In this document: positions 34,185-41,133 of the stretch, piece by piece
Position numbering within the stretch: the first letter of the stretch is position 1
Layout of the letters: each line of letters begins with the position of its first letter
Translations under genes and position numbers: made by a program
Notes under the pieces: generated by a model
Databases searched by the model: none
What the model was told of the DNA's origin: nothing
The model's input: only the letters and a program-made list of their open reading frames with translations
Assembly (NCBI GenBank): GCA_038329865.1
Contig: JBBQNK010000008.1
Span: forward strand, 1 to 64,000
Source of the DNA: JANMES01 sp038329865
GTDB lineage: Bacteria; Planctomycetota; Phycisphaerae; Tepidisphaerales; Tepidisphaeraceae
Direction: 5' to 3'
DNA: 64,000 nt

Positions 34185-35033
34185 CTAATCCCTTTCGATG
34201 AAGGCGCGAATATCGCCGAACGGAGCATCGGTCGGCACGAAGATGTCGTTCTCGAACTTCAGCCCAAACGGGTCGAGATTGAACGGAATGTGGTGCTTAT
34301 TTGGAAGCGAAAGGCTGATGTTCTTGATCGCCGGCGCCGCGGCGAGCGTGGCCTTGCCGATTTCGTACATCGTTTCCTGCACGGCGAAGCTCATGTGCGT
34401 GGCGAAGGTTTCCAAGATCGCGTTACGGATTTTGTCGTGTGCGGCGAAATCTATCTTGCCGGGCTCGTACTCCCACGTGGCGGTGACGCTGGTGGAAAAA
34501 ATCCGGTCGTCGGTGTCTTTGAGCGTGCGATAGCGATCGGTAACGAAGTTCTTGAAGGCCGAGTTGGTGGTCTTTAGTACCAGCAGGTCGGTCACGCCGC
34601 CATGGACGATTGCCGGCTTGCCTTTCTTCCGCACTTCCGCCGAAGCGGTGTGCCGCTCGTTGCCGCAGGAAACGAACGAGTGATCGTGCGCCTTGCCTTT
34701 GACGGTGATCCGCTTCCAGCGGACCTGCGAAACCGCCGCCTTCGCAGATTTCACCTGCTTGTAGGTGTTGACGAAATGCTCAGCCAGCAGCACCGCAAAC
34801 TCCTCTGGCGTGGTGAATTTATTTTCTTTCGCAACCACGTAGACGGTGTTCTTCATCGAGTCGGTAGCGACGAGCTTGGAATTATCGCCGGCGGTGTAAG
34901 ACGCGGAGAAATCGCCCGTGATTTGAACGGCCACGTCAAACTGCATGAGAAGGTGCTTCTTGCCTTCGCGAACGACCTTGGTCAGTTTCACGTCGGTTTT
35001 GCCGTAGCTGTCGCTGGTGAGTTTGATGCCCAT
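34185..35033 (-). CDS. Urate oxidase (uricase, T-fold)
   Basis: Cofactor-free oxidase turning urate into 5-hydroxyisourate with oxygen. The 282-residue protein has two T-fold halves; visible markers are YGKTDVKLTKVVREGKKH near the N terminus with the catalytic lysine, VVAKENKFTTPEEFAVLLAEHF (read in pieces, about 67-88), HDHSFVSCGNERHTA (about 114-128), the substrate block LVLKTTNSAFKNFVTDRYRT (about 149-168) and IPFNLDPFGLKFENDIF near the end. Downstream genes remove its unstable products, consistent with a complete uricolytic operon. Confidence 0.95.
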   Translation of the reverse strand: MGIKLTSDSYGKTDVKLTKVVREGKKHLLMQFDVAVQITGDFSASYTAGDNSKLVATDSMKNTVYVVAKENKFTTPEEFAVLLAEHFVNTYKQVKSAKAAVSQVRWKRITVKGKAHDHSFVSCGNERHTASAEVRKKGKPAIVHGGVTDLLVLKTTNSAFKNFVTDRYRTLKDTDDRIFSTSVTATWEYEPGKIDFAAHDKIRNAILETFATHMSFAVQETMYEIGKATLAAAPAIKNISLSLPNKHHIPFNLDPFGLKFENDIFVPTDAPFGDIRAFIERD

Positions 35034-35039
35034 GATGAT

Positions 35040-35561
35040 TTATTCCTCCGTAACGGCGTCGAGTAATCGCAGCCGCGCGATCTTGGCAATCTCGGCCAGC
35101 GCGGCGGCGATTTCCTGATCCTTATCGTTCTGCAATCGTACGGGAAATGCGGCGAGGATGGCGGATTTTTTGTTCTCGCGGGCGCAAATGACGAACGGAA
35201 ATCCGAATTTACCGCGATACTCGGCGTTGTAGTGATCGAACGCGGCGGCTTCGTCAGTGGTCAGGTTGACCAGCCCGGCGGCACGCTGCTCGGCGGTGCT
35301 TTCATGCGTCAGCCGACGTTCGCGAGCGAGCCGGCCGACCAGATCGGGGTGGGCGGCGATCAGGCCGATTTTTTCTTCGCGCGTGGATGCACTAAGGGTT
35401 GCTTTGAGTGCCAGGTAAAGATGTTCGACCGACTTGAAGGGGCGGTCTACCGAAGCTCTCTCAGCAATCCACGGCGAATGTTCGAACAGTGGCCCGCAGA
35501 CTTCGACGAATCCTGCCCGGTCGAGCTGATTTAGCGTGGAAAGTGGGACAGGCGGCTTCAT
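35040..35561 (-). CDS. OHCU decarboxylase
   Basis: Converts 2-oxo-4-hydroxy-4-carboxy-5-ureidoimidazoline to S-allantoin, after HIU hydrolase. The all-helical 173-residue protein has GPLFEHSPWIAERA near residues 19-32, IAAHPDLVGRLA near 68-79 (with the catalytic histidine), LTHESTAEQRAAGL near 84-97 and FGFPFVICARE near 118-128, all characteristic of the family. The start overlaps the allantoate amidohydrolase stop by 4 bases (ATGA). Confidence 0.96.
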   Translation of the reverse strand: MKPPVPLSTLNQLDRAGFVEVCGPLFEHSPWIAERASVDRPFKSVEHLYLALKATLSASTREEKIGLIAAHPDLVGRLARERRLTHESTAEQRAAGLVNLTTDEAAAFDHYNAEYRGKFGFPFVICARENKKSAILAAFPVRLQNDKDQEIAAALAEIAKIARLRLLDAVTEE

Positions 35562-36787
35562 GCGTTCTCCATGACGACGGCCGCTAGAATTTTCGTCGCC
35601 AACGCGATGTCTTCGATCCGGCTGAACTCGGCCGGGTTGTGGCTGATGCCGTCTTTGCTGGCGACGAAGAGCATCGCCGTCGGCAGGAATGGGGCGAGGA
35701 TGGCGCTATCGTGCAACGCGCCGCTGACGGCGTCGGGCAGTTTGTCGATGCCGGACTTCTTCGCCGCGCGACGGATTCGGTCGCACAGTTCCGCGTTCAT
35801 CGGCACAGCCGGGAGCGATTCGGTCATGGATAGCCCCCAACTAGTACCGGCACGACCACTTACCGTGTCATGAATGGCTTCTCTCAGTTGATGGTCGCCA
35901 CTGTTTAGAAGATGGTTACTCGGTGAGCGGTAATCAATCGTAAATCGAACATCACCAGGAATCACATTGATTGCGTTCGGCTGCACGAAGAGTTGCCCAA
36001 CCGTGATTACCGTGTGATCTTCAGTGTAATTGAGATCCTTCGCGACACCCTCAAGTTGCAAAATGATCGAGGCGGCTGCAGCCAACGCATCCGACCTGTC
36101 ATCCATCTTTGTTGATCCTGCGTGGTTTGGTACGCCATGCACGTGCACTGCGTACTGCCGCCTGCCGTTAATCGCAGTGACGACGGCGACCGGGATGTTG
36201 TCCTTCCACATCGCCAAACCCTGCTCGGCGTGAACTTCGATCAGTCCAAGATACTGCGACGGCTGAAACCGATCGGCAGCGAGTCGCAATGGATCGAGCC
36301 CGTACGGCTTGCCGGCCGTGAGCGGATCGATGCCCGCTCTATTTTTCAATTTTCCGAGTTCGTCGGCGGAAAGCGTTCCCGCCCACGCCCGCGCACCAAG
36401 CATGCCGAGGTTAAACGTGCTGCCTTCTTCTTCCGCGAAAAGTATCAATTCCAGCGGCGCGTTCGGATGTACCCGCAGCACTTCCAGTGGCGCGACGATT
36501 CCCATCACGCCGTCGAACTTTCCGCCGGTGGGAACGGAATCAATGTGTGATCCACTCAGCCAGACTTTTTGATCGGGCTTGAGCGACGCCGGCCGCAGGT
36601 GAACGTTGGCGGCGGCGTCGATGCGGACGGTGCAGCCGATCTTCTTCGCCTCGGCGATCACGTAATCGCGGGCGCCGGCCCAGGCTTCGGTAAATGTCGG
36701 CCGGCTATAGCCGATGGTCGGCGGGACTTCGCTGAATGCCGCGATGGCTTCGATGTCTCGGGCGATTCTTTCCGCGTTGATTGACAT
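35558..36787 (-). CDS. Allantoate amidohydrolase-type M20 peptidase family enzyme
   Basis: A 409-residue M20/hydantoinase-carbamoylase family enzyme expected to break allantoate into ureidoglycine, CO2 and ammonia. Metal-site motifs: SGSHIDSVPTGGKFDGVMG (about residues 84-102), FAEEEGSTFNLGMLGARAW (about 122-140), EVHAEQGL (about 191-198), and the dimerisation lid VHGVPNHAGSTKMDDRSDAL (about 222-241). The ATG at 36787 is used; an upstream in-frame ATG at 36826 would overlap the reductoisomerase-like gene. Ureidoglycolate amidohydrolases are very similar, and a role in either or both steps is possible. Confidence 0.88.
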   Translation of the reverse strand: MSINAERIARDIEAIAAFSEVPPTIGYSRPTFTEAWAGARDYVIAEAKKIGCTVRIDAAANVHLRPASLKPDQKVWLSGSHIDSVPTGGKFDGVMGIVAPLEVLRVHPNAPLELILFAEEEGSTFNLGMLGARAWAGTLSADELGKLKNRAGIDPLTAGKPYGLDPLRLAADRFQPSQYLGLIEVHAEQGLAMWKDNIPVAVVTAINGRRQYAVHVHGVPNHAGSTKMDDRSDALAAAASIILQLEGVAKDLNYTEDHTVITVGQLFVQPNAINVIPGDVRFTIDYRSPSNHLLNSGDHQLREAIHDTVSGRAGTSWGLSMTESLPAVPMNAELCDRIRRAAKKSGIDKLPDAVSGALHDSAILAPFLPTAMLFVASKDGISHNPAEFSRIEDIALATKILAAVVMENA

Positions 36788-36801
36788 GAGAGTTTGAAAG
36801 C

Positions 36802-37782
36802 CTATTTCCCGAAATCCTTCCGCCATGTCGTGCCGGTCTTTTCCATCGAGCTTTCGGCGGCAGTGCGGCGCAGGCGGTGCAGTTGCGGCATGCCGAGCGA
36901 CCACTCCTGCATCCAGTCGTGGGCGAAGACGCCGGCCTCGGTTTCTTTGAAAATCTTTTTGATCTCGTCGAGGTTGATCACCCGCGGCCCGCGCGTTCGC
37001 ACCGCGAATTCGCACGTGCGGCTGCAGCCGGTGGTGAGGTACGCTTCAATGCCGATCTCGTCCATCACGTCCAGCACGCTGCGGATGCTGCGGATTGCTT
37101 TTGCGTACGAGAAGCTCGGGCTGTAGCCGCCTTCGACCATCGTGTTGTAGCAGGCGCGCATAAGGTGCACCGTGCCGCCGTAGAGGATTTGCTCTTCGAA
37201 GTTGTCGCCTTCGGTTTCGTGCTGGAAAGTCATGTCGACGACGCCGGCTCGCGTGCTGCCGACGGCCTTGCTGATCGCGAGGACGATCTTGTGCGCGTCG
37301 CCGGTGGCGTCGTGGTCCACGCTCACGCAGCCGTACACGCCTTCGCCTTTGAGGAATTTCGCCCGCACGAATGCGCCGGGCGCGTTCGGTACGAAGAGCA
37401 CTACGTTCACGTCCTTCGGCGGCACGATTTGGCCGTAGAGAACGGAGAAGCCGTGGCAGAAGCAGAGCGTCTGGCCGGGACGAAGGTTGGGGGCGACGTC
37501 TTTTTTGTAGATGCTCGGCTGCACCGGGTCGGCTAGCTCGATCAGGAGGATGTCCGCCTTTTTCGTCGCGTCGGCGAAGCTGTACGCTTCGAAACCGTCG
37601 GACTTGGCGTGCTCGCGGCTCTTGGATTCGCTCGGCTCGCGCGTGCCGATGATGACTTTGAACCCGCTGTCGCGCGTGTTGGCCGCCTGCGCCTTGCCTT
37701 GAATGCCGTAGCCGATCACGGCGATGGTTTTGTTTTTGAGAATGGACGAATCAACGTCCGCGTCACGGTAAATCTTTTCCAT
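36802..37782 (-). CDS. Degenerate ketol-acid reductoisomerase homologue in the ureide operon
   Basis: A 326-residue IlvC-fold protein. The Rossmann loop IAVIGYGIQGKAQA (about residues 20-33) and FCHGFS (about 108-113) are kept. Aligned by eye to class I KARI, D193 and E197 (in EGDNFEEQ) remain, as does S254, but the catalytic lysine of APKGPG is N133 (VPNAPG) and the two second-metal glutamates of YFECLHE are K228 and S232 (YAKAIRS). It is therefore unlikely to perform the branched-chain amino acid reaction. Lying between ureidoglycine aminohydrolase and allantoate amidohydrolase, it may be an NAD(P)-dependent dehydrogenase for ureidoglycolate. The ATG at 37782 is used; a TTG at 37815 would extend it into an inverted repeat. 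Confidence 0.75.
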   Translation of the reverse strand: MEKIYRDADVDSSILKNKTIAVIGYGIQGKAQAANTRDSGFKVIIGTREPSESKSREHAKSDGFEAYSFADATKKADILLIELADPVQPSIYKKDVAPNLRPGQTLCFCHGFSVLYGQIVPPKDVNVVLFVPNAPGAFVRAKFLKGEGVYGCVSVDHDATGDAHKIVLAISKAVGSTRAGVVDMTFQHETEGDNFEEQILYGGTVHLMRACYNTMVEGGYSPSFSYAKAIRSIRSVLDVMDEIGIEAYLTTGCSRTCEFAVRTRGPRVINLDEIKKIFKETEAGVFAHDWMQEWSLGMPQLHRLRRTAAESSMEKTGTTWRKDFGK

Positions 37783-37788
37783 GGGTGC

Positions 37789-37848
37789 TGGTGATTGACG
37801 AGTGGTGATTGACAAAACGCCGCGTCAATCACCACTCGTCAATCACCA
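37789..37848. repeat. Perfect 25-bp inverted repeat built of direct units
   Basis: Arms 37789-37813 and 37824-37848 are exact reverse complements with a 10-nt loop. Each arm itself contains GTGATTGAC twice, separated by GAGTG. It fills the gap between the ureidoglycine aminohydrolase stop and the reductoisomerase-like start, so the operon transcript would carry a very stable hairpin here without a T run. Confidence 0.9.
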
Positions 37849-37852
37849 CTCC

Positions 37853-38608
37853 TTATAATGCTATCTCTCGATTCACGTTCTTGTAATAAATGTACTTCGA
37901 AGAAACCGGCCCGGTGGCGTAGTAGCTCTGAGGCACGAACGGACCCATCCAGATGAAATCGGTGGCTTCGACTTCCATCCACTCATCGTCGAGAAAGTAC
38001 AGACCTTTGCCTTGCAGGAAATATAGGCCGTGCTCCATCACGTGCGTTTCCACGTAGGGCAGGCTGCGGCCGGTGTCGAACTCGAAGATGTTCATCGCGA
38101 TGTCGTACTGCAGATCATCGGGAATGAGCAGTTGGAGCTTGGCCCCTTCGTCGCCGCAGTAGACGTCGGCTTTTACTTTCGATTGATTGCCGATCAGCGG
38201 CGCGAACATCGCTATGCCGGGCGCGGGCTCGTAGGTTTTTTTCAGCATCAGCACTTTGGATGTGCTGGTCGCGGAGAATTCGTAGCTTGCATTGGGCGGC
38301 AGCAGTGCGAAACCGCCAGCGGCCAATTCGTGTGTTTGTTTTTTGTCGATGACCAGCTTCGCCGAGCCGCTGATGAGATAGAAGAACGTTTCGATCTTCC
38401 CGTCCGCCGGCACACTCGCGCCGCCGCCAGGCTTGAGGTCGAGCAGGTACTCTACGAACTTCGCCCCCAGCGCCGGGGCAGCGAGTACGCGGATCTCCGC
38501 ATCCTTCCATGCCGGCAGGCGCGAGAAGGGAACGCCTTCGATCGGAAATAGTGCATACCGCGGCTTCACGCGCGTTCGGCTGGTCAGGAGTTGGTTTTGC
38601 GATCTCAT
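37853..38608 (-). CDS. (S)-Ureidoglycine aminohydrolase (bicupin)
   Basis: Releases ammonia from ureidoglycine to give ureidoglycolate, the step after allantoate amidohydrolase. The 251-residue protein consists of two cupin domains: the first with ETFFYLISGSAKLVID (about residues 71-86), the second with the Mn-binding block PYVETHVMEHGLYFLQGKG (about 189-207), which holds the histidines and glutamate typical of YlbA/UGlyAH. Near the C terminus FIWMGPFVPQSYYATG matches the family. The start at 38608 lies 74 bases downstream of the adenine deaminase stop. Confidence 0.93.
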   Translation of the reverse strand: MRSQNQLLTSRTRVKPRYALFPIEGVPFSRLPAWKDAEIRVLAAPALGAKFVEYLLDLKPGGGASVPADGKIETFFYLISGSAKLVIDKKQTHELAAGGFALLPPNASYEFSATSTSKVLMLKKTYEPAPGIAMFAPLIGNQSKVKADVYCGDEGAKLQLLIPDDLQYDIAMNIFEFDTGRSLPYVETHVMEHGLYFLQGKGLYFLDDEWMEVEATDFIWMGPFVPQSYYATGPVSSKYIYYKNVNREIAL

Positions 38609-38682
38609 ATGAATGAACTTTCGAGCCAGAGAGAGGCTGTCAAACTTCGGTGACGAGCCTCGCTAAATTAACGCAACCTGCA

Positions 38683-40407
38683 CTAACTGACAAACAATTC
38701 CACCCGCTCGAATCGTTCGACATCCACCAGCCCCTGATCCGTGAGTTTGAGCTTAGGGATAACCTCAAGCGCCATAAAGCTCATGGCCATGAACGGGTCG
38801 TGCAGTGTGGAACCGAGATCGGTACTTGCCCGCAGCAGGGCGCTGTACGCATCGCGCACCTGCTCGATCGGCCGATCGCTCATCAATCCGGCGACCGGCA
38901 GCGGAAGGGTGGCCATCACGCGATCGCCGTCGACCGCCACGAGCCCGCCGCCCATTTCCACCACCGCGGCGACGGCGGCGAGCATGGAGGCGTCGTCGGC
39001 GCCGATCACGACGAGATTGTGATGATCGTGCGCGACCGTGCCGGCGATCGCGCCGCGCTTCAGGCCGATGCCTTGAATGAAGCCGAGGCCGACATTGCCC
39101 GTGCCGCTATGACGCTCGATGACGGCCATCTTCAGCAGGTCGCGTGAGGGGTCTGAAATCGCAAATCCATTTTCGATCGATGCGGTGATTTCATGGTGCT
39201 CAGTGACGAGTTGATCGGGCAGCGATCCGATCACGCGGATGCGTGTGCCCGTCGCAGGAATTTTCAGCGAGAGTTTGTCGAGATTGGTCTTGACGGTCGA
39301 TCCGACCGATTGAACTTGCGAAACCGCAAGCGGCGGGGCGGTCATCTCGTTGTTCGACGCGACTTGCTTCCCGCCGACGAAGACGAGTTTTGCTTCGGGG
39401 GACTTCAAGTCGTTGAAAACGAACAGGTCTGCGACTTTTCCGGGCGCGATCGCGCCGCGGTCGGAAAGCCCGAACCACTCGGCGGTATTCAGTGTCGCCA
39501 TGCGGATAGCGTCGAACGGGGAGATGCCGAATGCGATTGCCTCCCGCACCATGTAATCCACGCTGCCTTGCGAAAGCAGGTCGGCCGGTTGGCGGTCGTC
39601 GGTGCAGAGGCAGATTCGCCGGCTGTTCGCGGGCGTGATGAGCGGCAAGAGCGCTCGCAGGTTGTGGGCGTTGGTGGCTTCGCGGATGAGCAGGTACAGG
39701 CCGCGCGATAATTTCTCGCGGGCTTCGTCGACGGTCACGCATTCATGGTCGCTGCCGACGCCGGCGATGACGTACGCGTTGAGCGGCTTGCCGAGCACGC
39801 CGGGGGCATGGCCGTCGATTGGGCGGGCGTTTTCCCGGAAGCGGGCGATTTTGTCGAGGACGGCCGGGTCGCCGTGAATGACGCCGGGGAAGTTCATCAC
39901 CTCCGCCAAGCCGTGCACGATCGGATCTTCGCCGTCGAGCAGCAGGGCGAGATCGCTCGCGCTTAGATTCGCGCCGCTCGTTCCCATCGGCGTGGCCGGC
40001 ACGCAACTGGGGGCCATAAGAAAGACGGAAAGTGGCAGCCCGCGCGAGGTGGCGTGCATGAATCGAATTCCCGCCACGCCGGCGACGTTCGCGATTTCGT
40101 GTGGATCGGTCACCACCGTCGTCACGCCGCGCGGCACGACCGCGCGAGCGAATTCGGCCGGCACGCACAGGCTGCTTTCGATGTGCACGTGAGCGTCGAT
40201 CAATCCCGGCGCGACGTACGCGCCGCCAAGATCGATCGTCTCGCGCCCCTTGTACCCCACGCCAATGCCGACGATTTTGCCGTCGGCGATCGCGATGTCG
40301 GTCGATTCAATCTCGCCGCTGTAAACATTCACGAGGCGTGCATTTTTGAGCACCAAGTCGGCTGGCGTATCGCCGCGGGCGATGGCTAAAAGTGCGGATA
40401 TATCCAT
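38683..40407 (-). CDS. ade: Adenine deaminase
   Basis: Manganese/iron amidohydrolase turning adenine into hypoxanthine; first gene of the purine operon. The 574-residue protein has GLIDAHVHIESSLCVPAEFA (about residues 68-87), TDPHEIANVAG (about 100-110), DGHAPGVLGKPLNAYVIAG (about 203-221), the metal aspartate in CTDDRQPADL (about 287-296), and the C-terminal Ade domain with VAHDHHNLVVIGAD (about 455-468). The start at 40407 is chosen because the family N terminus begins there; the in-frame 97-residue extension looks non-coding. Oddly, residues about 356-364 (APPLAVSQ) come from a palindromic repeat also present in accB. Confidence 0.95.
   Translation of the reverse strand: MDISALLAIARGDTPADLVLKNARLVNVYSGEIESTDIAIADGKIVGIGVGYKGRETIDLGGAYVAPGLIDAHVHIESSLCVPAEFARAVVPRGVTTVVTDPHEIANVAGVAGIRFMHATSRGLPLSVFLMAPSCVPATPMGTSGANLSASDLALLLDGEDPIVHGLAEVMNFPGVIHGDPAVLDKIARFRENARPIDGHAPGVLGKPLNAYVIAGVGSDHECVTVDEAREKLSRGLYLLIREATNAHNLRALLPLITPANSRRICLCTDDRQPADLLSQGSVDYMVREAIAFGISPFDAIRMATLNTAEWFGLSDRGAIAPGKVADLFVFNDLKSPEAKLVFVGGKQVASNNEMTAPPLAVSQVQSVGSTVKTNLDKLSLKIPATGTRIRVIGSLPDQLVTEHHEITASIENGFAISDPSRDLLKMAVIERHSGTGNVGLGFIQGIGLKRGAIAGTVAHDHHNLVVIGADDASMLAAVAAVVEMGGGLVAVDGDRVMATLPLPVAGLMSDRPIEQVRDAYSALLRASTDLGSTLHDPFMAMSFMALEVIPKLKLTDQGLVDVERFERVELFVS
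39317..39341 (-). repeat. 25-nt palindromic repeat inside ade
   Basis: This 25-nt sequence is identical to 60137-60161 in accB and shares 18 nt (TGCGAAACCGCAAGCGGC) with the intergenic inverted repeat at 43245-43300. In both genes it is read in the same frame as APPLAVSQ. Its core CCGCTTGCGG can form a short hairpin. Confidence 0.9.
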
Positions 40408-40600
40408 GAACAGTTCAATCCCGGCCCGGCGGTTGGAATCGGGCGCGACAGTGCATTCCGGTGCATTGTAGCCATCTCCGGTCGATTGACGAGACCATTT
40501 CGCGCCGATGTTGCGCTTCGGCCGCGCAAGGGTTGCTTGCCCGCATTTTACCAAGTCGGAATATTGATTTAATTGGAGCGGCGTTGCCGAAACGATTGGC
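40408..40600. other. Divergent intergenic region between ade and flgD
   Basis: This 193-bp gap must carry promoters for the purine operon (minus) and the flagellar cluster (plus). A sigma-28-like -10 (GCCGAAAC, 40586-40593) lies too close to the flgD ATG to be convincing, and no good -35 is seen. A motif GTGCATTCCGGTGCATTG near 40451-40468 contains a direct repeat GTGCATT. Confidence 0.4.
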
Positions 40601-41044
40601 ATGACCACGACTCCCATCGGTTCGAACGCGGCAAGCAACACGAGTTCCTCGTCGAGCACCAAATCTGCCAAGTCGCTCACTCCGAGCGATTTCATCAACC
40701 TGATGGTGACCCAACTTCAGAACCAGGATCCGACCGATCCGGTGAAGAACTCCGATCTGCTCGCTCAGGTCAGCCAGATCAGCCAACTACAAAGCTCCAC
40801 CACGCTAACGTCCACGCTGCAAAGCCTGACTTTGCAGAATCAGATCGGCAGCGCATCGAACCTGATCGGCAAAACCGTTCGCGGTCTGGATGCGGCCCGT
40901 GACCCGGTCAGCGGAATCGTCACCTCGGTGAAGGTCTCCGGCAGCGATGTCAACCTCGAACTCGATAGCGGAAACACGCTGGCTCTTGGCAGCGTGCAGG
41001 AAATTACGCCCGCTCCGTCAAGCACGGTCGGCGTGACGAACTAG
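40601..41044 (+). CDS. flgD: Flagellar hook assembly scaffold FlgD
   Basis: Caps the growing hook and is required for hook assembly. The 147-residue protein has a Ser/Thr-rich N terminus (exported, no cleaved signal), then the FlgD core DFINLMVTQLQNQDPTDPVKN (read in pieces, about residues 30-50) with LLAQVSQISQLQS (about 53-65) and the NLIGKTVRG motif (about 87-95). It is short: the C-terminal FlgD Ig-like/tudor region is reduced to one small beta domain. It is followed by flgE after 89 bases and starts the flagellar cluster. Confidence 0.95.
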   Translation: MTTTPIGSNAASNTSSSSSTKSAKSLTPSDFINLMVTQLQNQDPTDPVKNSDLLAQVSQISQLQSSTTLTSTLQSLTLQNQIGSASNLIGKTVRGLDAARDPVSGIVTSVKVSGSDVNLELDSGNTLALGSVQEITPAPSSTVGVTN

Positions 41045-41133
41045 CAGACACCGGTGAATGTTGCACCGGCATCGACGGGCGGAGCCCGCGATCGAAGTAA
41101 GATTTTCAGGATCGTCAGTCGGAAAGATTTGTC

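Noticed and set aside
40571..40587. TTGGAG...TTGCC resembling a sigma-54 promoter before flgD
   Set aside because: GG-to-GC spacing is one base short of the required distance and the site is too close to the ATG.
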